Below, piece by piece: positions 1-11,800 of a stretch of DNA of 64,000 nt (position 1 is the first letter of the stretch; every line of letters starts with the position of its first letter). The stretch comes from a virus, in the IMG/VR virus record IMGVR_UViG_3300021962_000036, positions 55,947 to 119,946 of that record. One strand, written 5' to 3'. The translations under genes were made by a program, and so were the position numbers. Under the pieces are notes generated by a model that was not told the DNA's origin, did no database searches, and saw only the letters and a list, made by a program, of their open reading frames with translations.

Positions 1-2793
1 TTATCACAAGCATTTGGAAAAGGAGCAGAAGAACAATTTACAAAACAAGGTTTAAAGACATTCTTAATGGGTGCTTTAACAGGTTCTGTAATCAGACTCC
101 CAACAGCTGTTGCATCACGTTCTTTAGATGCTGCAAATAAAGCTGTTATCAGTAATCAATATAAAAATGATCCAACGTCAAATCCTATTGTAAAAGCTGA
201 AAAGCAATTAGATGAGGACTTGGCACAAATGAACTCATTGTTTAAACAAGCTCATGAGGGTAAGTTTGAACAAAAAGTATTTAACTTTAATGCACAAATG
301 AATGCTGCTCAAGAAGTAGCAGAAGGCGCAGCGCAGGGTTCAAGATATGATTTTGAAAATGGTAAAGATAACTCATTGTTATCTGCTGTAGCAAGTGCAA
401 AACGTACACACTCAATTGACATGCTTTACAAAGCTGTAAAGGATATGGGTGTAGAAATGACTGCTGAAGATTTTGAAAAATCATTTGGTTACAAATTAGA
501 AAACACAAAATATGCTACAGCTCAAGACTTTTCTGAATCTGTAGCTAGAGATATTAAAAAGTATTCTGATACTATTGATAATGTAACAAGTCACGTTAAG
601 AATAAATTAGCCAATCCAATGGCTTATTCTGCAGGTAGTAGAGGTAAATTTGTTACAAGTTTAACAAGACAAGCACAAGAAGATGCTATTCAGGTAATTG
701 CATTGAATAGTGTTAAAGGTGAAATGGCTGCAAATCGTGCTAAACAAGTTGCAAGTGAAATACTAGCTATGCCTAACATGGGCATTTCTGCAGATTTTGC
801 ATTAAGAACTTTGACAAATGCAGGATCAGTTGACGCTGAAGTAGGTAATATTGTTGCAGAACTTAAGATTTTAAATACAAACATGCAGGCAGAAGGTCTT
901 GAACCTGACGCAAAGAAAGCATTGGCTGAACAGATTGCAAATAAACAAGAAGAACTTGCATTAGTTAACAAATGGAAAACATTCTGGGACACTAGAAAAA
1001 ATGTAATAGGGAAAGACTCTGAAGGCAATGATATTGCAGAAGATGAATCTGACTTGTTTGTAGGCCAAAAGTATAGAGGAAAACTTGAAACTCAAGATGA
1101 AAATGGTGACTTTATTTTATCAGAAGAGGAACAGGACTTATTTAGTATAGACCATCCTGAAGTTATAAACACATTCAGAAAGTTAATGTCTATTAAAAAT
1201 AAACAAGCTGGTAACAATACTGAAATATCTGAACAAACACTAAGAGATTCTTTTGAAAAGGTTTATGACTACATGAGATTAGACCAAGACACTAAAGACT
1301 ATATGAGGTCTGTAGATGTGTTAATGAATCCTGAAAATTTCCAAAGAGCATTAGCTAGAATGGCTGATGGTAAGTTTAAACATAAGTTAATCAATTATGT
1401 AGATACAGTATCAGCGCGTTATTCAGTCGCTGCTATGTCTGCTGCAGTAGAACTTGGATTAAATCAACAAGAGTACATAAATCTATTAGCTGATATTGGA
1501 ACTGCTGTAACGTCAAGTGAAGCATACAATAACATTCTTACTTTGGCAGTAGATCCAAATGTTGGTATTGAAAACGCAGAGTATGCTCAAAAATTATCAG
1601 AGCAGATAAATGAAACCATTAAAACTGCAGTTAAAGAAGGTATTGCAAAATACAAGTCTGATGGCATATCTGATTTGTCAGTAGAAGAATTAGATGAAAT
1701 TATTGCAGCTGGTACAATAGATGATGCAAGTGTTAGAAAGTTAGTTATTCTTGACAAGTTAGTAAAGAATCAACCTTTACTTCCTAATGAACAAAAGGTT
1801 TATGATTTGTTTAAAGAAGATTTTGACAAAGAAGCAGAAGCACAGAAAGCTGCACAACCTGTTGCGCAAGAACCTATTATTCCTGTAAATCAAGAAGAGT
1901 TGCCTGAAATTGGCCCTGATGGTGAGTTAGTTGATAGAGTTCCTGTAAATGGTGGTGATCAAGTAGAGGAAGAAGCACCTGTTACATTTGTAGATGAAAA
2001 TGGTGAAGTTGCAGAAGAACCTGCACCTATTGAAACAGAAGTAGAAACTTTAACTCCAGTAGAACCAGCTCAAACACAAACAACAACTGAGGAGGGTGTT
2101 GAAGGTGTTGGTGCTCAAGATGCGTCTAGCATGCTTGCTGGACTACTTGGTATTGAACCTGTAGAGAATGAAGAACCATTTGTTGTTGAAGGTACTACAG
2201 AGTCAGGATTTGATGTTGTAGACAAAAGCAATACTCCAGTAACAAATGAGAAGTTTGAAACAGAAGATAAAGCTCAAGAACTTTCTGACAGTTTAAATGC
2301 TACAAGATTGAACTTAGAGTTTGCTAAACAATTTATATCTCCAATGTTAGAAGATCTTTCTGACAATGGTAAAATTGTAGAGATGCATGATCGTGCGATG
2401 AAATCAATGAAAAGATTTAACAGCATGAACAAGACAAACTTTGAAACTCTTGAAGAATATTACAAGACTCCAAAAGGTAAAGAGTTGTTAAATGGTATTA
2501 GAGATTCTGTCATTTCAGGTCAACCTGTTAAGTATGGTAAACCTAAAGCAATTGTTGTTACAACAAATGATGAGAATCAACCAACATTATTTGATACAAC
2601 AACATCACCAGCAACTTCTGCAAGTTTAACTCTTGAAAGTTTACAAGCATTACACAGTAAAATCCAAGGTTCAATTTCTACACCAGAAGTACAACAAATA
2701 TCAGAAAAAAATAGTAAATTTGTAGAGGGAGGAATTGTCACAGAAGAATCAATTTTAGATGAGTTGAGGAAGATAACTGACTGTTTCTCTTAA
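1..2793 (+). CDS. Giant virion (probably injected) protein, 5' end outside window
   Basis: The reading frame is open from base 1 with coding-like composition, so the ATG at 67 is probably internal and the gene begins upstream of the window. At least 930 codons are visible. The visible part is mostly helical and rich in Ala, Lys and Glu. A small/hydrophobic stretch lies near its start (residues GALTGSVIRL just after 67). A low-complexity Pro/Glu/Val-rich linker runs at about 1840-2120, and a shorter helical domain ends the protein. I see no enzymatic motif. It ends 28 bp before the RNA polymerase-bearing gene, in the position where crAss-like phages encode the giant cargo proteins of the capsid and tail. 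The role in ejection is inferred from this context. Confidence is high that it is a gene and moderate for the role. Confidence 0.85.
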   Translation, partial: LSQAFGKGAEEQFTKQGLKTFLMGALTGSVIRLPTAVASRSLDAANKAVISNQYKNDPTSNPIVKAEKQLDEDLAQMNSLFKQAHEGKFEQKVFNFNAQMNAAQEVAEGAAQGSRYDFENGKDNSLLSAVASAKRTHSIDMLYKAVKDMGVEMTAEDFEKSFGYKLENTKYATAQDFSESVARDIKKYSDTIDNVTSHVKNKLANPMAYSAGSRGKFVTSLTRQAQEDAIQVIALNSVKGEMAANRAKQVASEILAMPNMGISADFALRTLTNAGSVDAEVGNIVAELKILNTNMQAEGLEPDAKKALAEQIANKQEELALVNKWKTFWDTRKNVIGKDSEGNDIAEDESDLFVGQKYRGKLETQDENGDFILSEEEQDLFSIDHPEVINTFRKLMSIKNKQAGNNTEISEQTLRDSFEKVYDYMRLDQDTKDYMRSVDVLMNPENFQRALARMADGKFKHKLINYVDTVSARYSVAAMSAAVELGLNQQEYINLLADIGTAVTSSEAYNNILTLAVDPNVGIENAEYAQKLSEQINETIKTAVKEGIAKYKSDGISDLSVEELDEIIAAGTIDDASVRKLVILDKLVKNQPLLPNEQKVYDLFKEDFDKEAEAQKAAQPVAQEPIIPVNQEELPEIGPDGELVDRVPVNGGDQVEEEAPVTFVDENGEVAEEPAPIETEVETLTPVEPAQTQTTTEEGVEGVGAQDASSMLAGLLGIEPVENEEPFVVEGTTESGFDVVDKSNTPVTNEKFETEDKAQELSDSLNATRLNLEFAKQFISPMLEDLSDNGKIVEMHDRAMKSMKRFNSMNKTNFETLEEYYKTPKGKELLNGIRDSVISGQPVKYGKPKAIVVTTNDENQPTLFDTTTSPATSASLTLESLQALHSKIQGSISTPEVQQISEKNSKFVEGGIVTEESILDELRKITDCFS

Positions 2794-2821
2794 TCTTCGT
2801 AAAATCAAAGAATATAAAGGT

Positions 2822-5800
2822 ATGGCATGTCAAATACAAACTGACAAGTACACTTCAGTTGTACTTAACTTAATTAAATTAGACCCTTCAGTATATAGTA
2901 ATTTTGATAACGCTTCAAAGTTTATACTTGGCAGTGCATTGACACCTGAGCAAAAGATGATGTCATTGCATAACATGGCATATATCTACAAGGGCCTGGC
3001 TGGTATTGATAATAAATTTTACAATGCTGGAAATGCTGAAGGTATCATTAGTGCTGTTGTATTAATGGATGATCCATCAAAGTATGTGTCAAGTGTTAGT
3101 GAAATATTAGGTGTCAAGAAACCTTCAGCTTTAAAAGTTGAGAGTATTTCTAAAGCAATTGATAAGCTATCTTCTAAGAAGAACATCACACGTCAAGATT
3201 TAATTTCTTCTGAAGGTATACTTACATCTGTAAAAAACTATTTCAGTGTTACAGTATTTCCTACTAACGAAGAAAGAGAGCAATTACTAAATGAATTTTC
3301 TACTGCAATTAAAACTGCAATTACAGAACATGATTCACCTCAAGCTCACAAAGACTTCTTAATCAAGCAAGTAGATGAAGCAATAAATTCTTTAAGAAAA
3401 TCTTCTAGTTTTATTCCATTGTCAGATATTGCTAATCTAGCAGATTTGAACAATGTATTGATTACTTTGACAAATGGTCAAATGGTTGAGGGCGTTAGAC
3501 AAGATGAGCAATTTAAAATTATTACAAGTGATGGTTCATTACAAACAGTAGAAGCATCACAGATTCTTACAGCAAAAGATGCACGTGTTGCAGATAACTC
3601 AAGAAGTAATGCTGGAGAACAAGTATTTCAAGAACACACTTTACTTTCTAGTTTTTCAATTAAAGCTGTTGATTCAGCGGATCAATTTGAATTAGAAAAG
3701 AAATTGGCTAACATGAAAAATCCACAAGCTGGTATTAAAATTCATGCAGTCAAGTTAAGCGATGTAGCAGATAGAAGAGTAGAACGTATACAAGAAGCTG
3801 CAAAACAAAATCCTAAGTATTCATCTCTAGAGAATAGAGAACATGAGACTTTTGAAAATGCTACACAAATAAAAGCATTACAATCATCTTCTTCTAAGAA
3901 GATTATGACTGTGTCTAGACCTAAAGCAAGTGAACAACAGTTTGTTCTTGTTGGTGAGATTATTGGAAGTGGTGAGAAATTTTATATGTATTCTTCTGAC
4001 AACTTTGTTTTTGTTAGTAGTGATAACACAACAGAAAGAGTTGACTTTACAAATCCAGAACATATGGAATTGGTTAAGTCTCTTGCTGTAAAGAACACAA
4101 AAGAAGGAAACAAATCATTGTCTGATACAGATATCATTGCAATGTCTGAGTCTAATAAATTATTCCAAGGTTTTAAAGCAAGTCTTTCTGACAAGGTTGC
4201 AAGTTTATCTGATAACTCACTTGATGTTACTAGTGAATTTTTTAATGCTTATGAAGCTAGTTCAAAAAGAACAGACATAAACAAAAAACAATTATTAAAG
4301 AATGAGATTGAAGTAGATACTACTTTATCTAAACCTTTGACAGTTGTTACAATGGTAGATGGAGTTATTGCTAATACAGAAGTAGTTAGTGTACCATTCA
4401 TTTATACAAAAGTAAAAAATGACCCATACATCTTAAAACCATTCTTGGCAAAAGGGCAACTTATTCAATTAGAAAATGGTGCTACTGTTTCTCAAGAAGT
4501 ATACGCAAGTGATGTGTTAGGTATTAATCCTTCTGAGATACAAGGTAAAATTGTAAAACCAGAGCATGGTAATCAACTAAACATATTGTTACGTTTCAAC
4601 AATGATGGTACAATTGGATATAGAAGTATTGCTCCTGTATTACAAATGTCTCAGCAAGTAGAGTTTGCAAAATTCATTGTATCATTGGCTAATATTCTTC
4701 AGACATCTGCAAACAGAACTGGTGATATTAGAAACTTTGATAGAAACTCATATGGTTTTAAGTTTTACAATAAAGCAAAACAAGGACCTAATGATGACAA
4801 TAGAGCACCATTGCGTGTAAACTTTGCAACATCAAAAGCAGGACAGTTACAAATAGAAATAAGACCAATGGACAAACAAGGTCCTTATGGTTTTATTGCT
4901 GAAACAGAAAACAAGAATCAATTTAACTTTCCAGTTAATGAAGCTATTATAACAAACTTAGCTAAAGCATTACTAGGAAAGGGTAATTTAGTTAATCAAG
5001 TAAAAGAAGCATATCCTGCTTTGAAGACTTTGGATTTAACAAATACAAAAGACTTAGTTACATTCTATGAGCAGGTAAACAAATTAAGTAATTCAGAAAC
5101 TGCACTTCCTGTTTTAAAACAGTTAAGTGATAGTATTGAGAAAGCTCAAAAAGAATTTGCTGAATACTTGGTTAATAATATTATAAACAAACTTGCTGAA
5201 AGAACAACAATGTTCCCAGAGTTTGTAGAACAATTAAAGAAAGACTTTACATTCAATGGTGTGTACAGACCAGAATTGTTAGTGGCTGACACTGATGAAT
5301 CAGGTGTATTATATCCTAGAATAGAATATGCACAACCTGCAGAACGCAAAGAGTATCGTGAAGATCTTGCAAACTTTAAAATATTACAAGCAAACAGTAA
5401 GAAGTTTACAGTAGTACCAAAAGCTGCAACTCCACAAGTTACAAAATCACAAGAAGTATTAACTCCAATTGTAGAAAGTGAAAAGATTCACAAACAAGAA
5501 CCTTTAAATACAATTGAAGATGACACTACAGATATTCCTGATATTGAAGTATTCTCTTTAGTTGGGGATGAGAATGTTATTGTAGAGACAGATGAACAAA
5601 GATTAGCAGCATCTGAGTGGTTGTCACAATCTTTACCACAATTTGAAATTGATAATGGTTCTCTAGCAGACATTATTGATCTTACTAAATTAGACGGTAC
5701 TGTTCTTGGTGCATTTAAAGATAGAGTTATCTATTTAAATAATGCATTAAAAGGACAAGGTGTAATTTATCATGAAGCTTTCCACGGTGTATTCAGATTC

Positions 5801-8800
5801 TTAATGAGTTCTGAAGAAAGACAAAATCTTATCAATGCTGTTTCTGATAATAAAAAGCATGCTGGTAAGTTCACAGAAAGCGCTCTAAAGGAGTTTGCAC
5901 GTCAACGCAACTATGTGTATAACAAAGAAGAAATGACGCGCTTACAGGCAGAAGAAATTCTAGCTGATGGATTCCAAAACTACATGTTAAAGAATACTAA
6001 ACCAAAAGGTATTCTTGGTCAGTTTATGGCAATGCTTAAAAAGTTATTGGCAATGTTTGCTTCTAAAGGAGCTTACATTGATAACGTGTATGGTAAAATC
6101 AAAAACGGTCAATATAGAAATGAGGTAATCTCTTCTGGTATACATGAAGGTCAAATAGCTTATGAATTAATACCAGGACTTAAGCAGGTAGTATCAACCC
6201 CAGCAGGTGTTGGGCAAAGAACAAGTGTCTTGTCTAAAGCAGATCAAGATCAACTTGTAAACATGCTTGCAGGATATGTAATTGAAGATGGTCAAAAAGA
6301 AGCATTCTCTACAAAATTTGATAGAATTGCTCAGTTAGTATTAGACTATGAATATAACATGGATGTTTTGTTAAGAACAAACTCTGAGTTATTTAAGTCT
6401 AACCCTGGCCTTAAGGAAAAAGTAATCAAAACAATGGGACCTTTGTATGCTAACTACAGATTTATGTTGGGAGCTAGAGCAAAAGGTGAAGCATTGTATG
6501 ATTTAAATACAACAGATAATCCATCTTATGACAACAGGTTTAACAAAAACAATTCTGTTAAAGTATATGGTGAAGAAGAAGCACAGGATAATCACTTGGG
6601 TCAAGTGTCATATGAGATGCTTAAAAAACAAGTTAAAGAGCAAGTTGATAAAGTAAACTCTATTCTTGATGGTACTGAAAAGACTTCTGATAAAGATGTT
6701 GTTGAAAAAGAAATAGCTGGTGCAAATGAAAATACAATTGCAAATGATGATGCAGAAGACGAACAAGAAGTTTCAGAATCATCTGATTTTGATGCTTCAT
6801 TCAATGAGATAAATGCATTAGAGTCTTTGCCAAGACAAATTAGAAAGTTCTTAGCAGTAGTAAGATATGACCAAGTTCACCCAACATTAGGAATTAAAGT
6901 TCCAAGAATGATTGCAGGTGAACAATTGTTTGGTTCACTTATTAAAGTATCTGCAGAGATGGACCCAAGAAATATTATTGAGCACATCAAGATTGTTGCA
7001 GAACAACAAATTGAAGATGGGTACTTTAATTCTGGAAATGACCTAATGGCTGTTTATGACAAGTTAAGTCGTTACACCAAAATGGATGAGTCAGGAACAC
7101 CTCAATCTAATAAGCAATTATATAACATGATAGTTGATGTCTTACATAAGACTGAGATTGATTATGTAATGATTGATGTAAAAACATCACAAACTTTCTT
7201 GGAAGGGGATGAGGTTCTTACAGATACAAGAAACTTTACACTTGTTGATAAAGTACATTCACAAGATGTAAATAATAAGAAAAGAAATTTAGTTACATCT
7301 GTTATTGAGATGTACAAAGAAAATAAAAATAATCCTGAGTACTTAGCTGCAGTAAATAAATTGTTGCAATTGTCACGTACAATTAAGACAAGCAGTTTTA
7401 TTTTAAGTGATGTTACATCTCAAAATGCAAAATTAGAAAGTATTACTACTGAACTACAAAAAGCATTTGAAGATGTAGGCATGAAGTTTCCTAAGTCTTT
7501 GATTAGAATGTCTGTTATGGCAATTGATCAAGTTGATAATAAAGCAACTTTAAATATTACAGGAACTCCATTAACACATTATAATAATCACTCTAAATTT
7601 ATTTCTGAGAAGAAGTATTTAGAAAAAGATTTCTTTACAGATGTGATTAATATATTTGAAAAGATAAGTGTAAACAAAATCTCTTCAAATGACTTTGCAG
7701 TATTGCTTGATGAAAAGAATAGCAAAAGTGATACAGTTAATCGTTTTAACTCAATCATTAAAAAAGCTGCAGAATATATTGTTAAGTATGATCCTAATGA
7801 ATTACCAAGTACTGTGCGTAACGCAGAGGGTAAACCAATTTACAGATACGTAAGTTATACTCCTGCAACTATTATTGCTCAGTCTATACGTACAAAAGGT
7901 TTACTTGAAACTTTAAAAGAAGATCCTTTCTATGCAGATTTCTTAGAATCTTTCTATGCTGATAATGCAATGTTAGGTGACTTACTTAAAGGATTAGATA
8001 CACAAAAAGCAAGAGAAATGAAATTGTTTATGGACAACTTCAAAGTATCATTGTTTGGAGGTGTATCTCAAACTATTGGAGAAAAACAAAAAGAAGGTAA
8101 AAGTTTTAAAAACATTGATGAAAAATCATTGTACATCACAAACATACTTACATTCTTACAAAGAACTACTGAGGCTAGTTTCAAACAAGAACTAGATGAA
8201 AATGGAAAAGTAAAAGATGTAGCTACAAAGATACAAACATATGTACGTTCCTTCTCTCAGTTAGAAGCATCTCAAACAAACTTCTTAGTGACAGCATTGT
8301 ATAATCAATTTGCTGATTCTAAAGGTCTTGTTATGAATGCTGACAAACGTCTTAAAATTGTAGATACTCTTGAGGCTGTTGTAAAACAAGAATACAACCG
8401 TATTGCAAAAGAGTGGGCAAGAAGTGGTGAAAATAAAACAAACTTTGATAATGCTGACTCTAACAAAATCATTAATAAATATAATGGTGAGTTAGATAAG
8501 AATGATAAATCAAAAGCTGTTACAGATAGTTCATCATTAAGAGCTTACAAATTTAATAAGATTGCAGATTTCTTTAGTGCAAATCCAGAGTTAGAGTCTA
8601 ATGAAACTAAAACTGGTTTAGCAGATTTTGCAAAAGAAGGAATTGCATTTGAAGATCTTGATCAAGAGGTTAAAGATGCATTGCTAGATACATTGGAGAA
8701 CTACGCAAAAGAACAGTTAAACAAACATGCTACTAAGCTTATTGATTTAGGTATCCTGCAAAAAGCAATACAAAAACAAAGAAACTCTAAAGGCGATGTA

Positions 8801-11800
8801 ATTACAAGAGGAGTAGGTGGGCCAGAAGCAGAAGCAATTACTTACTATACTTCTACACTTATACCTTCTGTATTAAAAGTTGACAGTGCTCCTGCGGTAT
8901 CTATTGATGGACTTTACCAAAAGACTAAAGAGAACTACAATGAGGCTGGATTTAAAATAGATTCTTCAACTGATTTAAGAGGGTTAGTTGCTGATGCTTT
9001 CTTTAATAACTGGATGAACGCATTACAATTTAATGAGATCATTGATGGTGACATTGCAATGAACGTTAAAGATGCAACTGATTACTTTAAACGTAATAAA
9101 AAATTATTAGCTGGAGGTAGCACAATGAAAGAAGGTTACCATAAAGTAGCTTTCTTAAATACTATTGAAGGATACATCAATGAGAGCTATCCACAGTATG
9201 GTCCTTACTATTCTAAGCAAGAAGTTATTGAAGATGAATCTATTAAGTCAGATGCAGTAAGAGAAAAGATTCTTAAAGAATATGGCTCTTCTATGTATGA
9301 AATATTTGATGGTCAAAGTGTATCATCCCTTATGCATCAAATTGACATGCATGAGTCCATGGGTAGATTGAGTCCTGAAATATTACACTCTCTTATTGCT
9401 AAGCATTACCGTGAGCTTTCTGAAACAGAAATACGCGTAATGGAAGCGGGTAAGGTTGTAAACAATCCTAAGAAGACTGTTACAGCTGCAAGAAATAGTT
9501 ATCATAAACAATCTGAGAACTATATTGACAGAAATGACGTAAGTGTTCTTACACCAAAAGCTGGTCAAAAGGTTAATGATGCTTATGAAGCATTGCATGG
9601 TTTATACATGGACATTTATAACTTGCGTGGACAACGCCAAGATTTAGTTCTTGCTGGTGAATTAGGCGCTCTTACAGATATAGATAACGCTATTATAAAG
9701 AATGTAGAAGAAATTCATACATACTTTAAACCATTACCACACCGTGAGATTTTACATAACATTTTAAATGCTATGGAGTATCATCAAGTTGATCAACTTA
9801 TGGATACCACTGCATCTAAAAATGCTACAATGCTTCCTGTAGATTATGCAACAGAATCAGAAAGAATTGCAGGAAAAGATAGTTATATTAATCTTGCAAT
9901 GTCTTCTTTGAGTGTAGATAATAAGTTCAAGTTCTTACAAGTAGAGACTTCTGGTGTTAAAGATAAAGCTAAGTTTTCTGTACAAAGTAAGGCCCTTATT
10001 GCTGCTGACTTAATTAATCTTGCTGAGATTGCTAGAGTTAGTGGATTAGACATTACAGATTCTGAACAAAAAGCAATTGATAACATTGCTAGTGTTCTTG
10101 AAAATTATCAAAGCACATTAAAAGAAATTGGTGTTTCTAACTTAGCTAATTTAAAAACTATCTTGAGAAAAGATGGTGACTTTGAAGTAGGTAAAATATT
10201 TACACTTATACGTACAAGTTTAGAAGAACAGGGTGCTCCAACAGCAACATTAAAGTTATTTGATGTAGATGCTTCTGGTAAGCCAGTTCATAGTGCAAAC
10301 CTTCCAGGTGTGCGCAACATGCTTGAGTATTATTTCTTTTCACAATATTCTAAAAATGTTACAGATGAAAAAGGTTCTGGTTTTAAAAATATACATATCT
10401 CTTCTTTTGGTTATAATGTACTTGAAGATGAAAATGGAAATGTTATCACTACAGAACAATATCGTAAGAATCCTACAGCTTTTGGTATAGTAAGATCAAG
10501 ACCATTAGGTGTTACCATTGAAGAAGTAAATGGTGTTAAGACTTACTTTGTAGAAACAATCATGCCTAAGCCTTTATTTAAAAGTGCTGCACATGAAAGA
10601 TTTTACATGGAAAACTTAACCAAAATGTTTGGTGTACGTATTCCTACAGAAGATAAGCGTTCAATGATAGCAATCAAAGTAGTTGACTTTATTGATAGTT
10701 CTAACTTGAATGGTGTAATTGTACCACACTTTGTACATTTGCTTGCTGGTTCTGACTTTGACGTAGATGCTTTATATGGTCAAACATTTGCACACTACTT
10801 TGATTTATCAGGTAATCCTAAGTTATATGGTGAGTATCAAGATGGAAAGAATACAAACTTAAACAAGTATGCTGAGTTTGTTCAGTACATGAGTAAGGAT
10901 GCTGATCTAAAAGCGTTAATTAAAAAAGAAACAAAAGGACTACTTGAAAATAGTTCTTATGAAATAACAGAAGAAGCTTTAAGTATTCTATACCATTCTG
11001 GATTTGATGAGTCAGATTATAATGGTGCAATGAATTTTGCAGAACTTAAAGAATCTTATGATAATCTTGTTATTGACATTGAGGAATTGATGGAAATAAG
11101 AGATGAAGCTAAAGAAGAGTTTGTTGATGCTATTAGAAGAAATGAAGTTAATCCTTCAGATAGACGCGCACTACAAGATAGACTTGATTTAGGCAAAGAG
11201 GTAGGTGAGTATAATGAAGAACTTGGACAGAAACGTGATCAAAGAAATCAATATGGTAGAGAAGTAAGTAGAGCTAAGCGTTTTACATTTGCAGGACTGA
11301 AAGTTGCTGCTACATTACAAGCGTTTACTAAGATGGGATTACCAACAAGTGCACAAGCATTTGAAGCAAATCCTAACTATGCATTATCTGTACGTCCTAT
11401 ATTCCAAAATAAAAACTTACAAGCTAAATTAGACATTGTTTCTAATGAGGCTGTACACAAATTCTTGTACATTCACGAAAGATCTTCTACTCAACGTTTT
11501 GAAGATATCTTAGAATCATTTGGTATTGACATTAAAGATTTCTCTACCAAATATAATATGTACACAACTGATGGTGTAGTTTCCACAAAAGTAGGAAACG
11601 CCATGAACAAGGATGGTATTGGTATTACAGCAAACATTAACAAGTTCTTGGCTCTTGCATCTCAATATGGTTTGGAATTAAAACCTGAAAATGTTATTTG
11701 GGCATTTAAAAATGCAGATTTAGACCAAGTAAACTTGAATAAATTTGGTACATTAAATGCTGAAGATCAACGTGTTATAGCATTAATTGGTAACATTCTT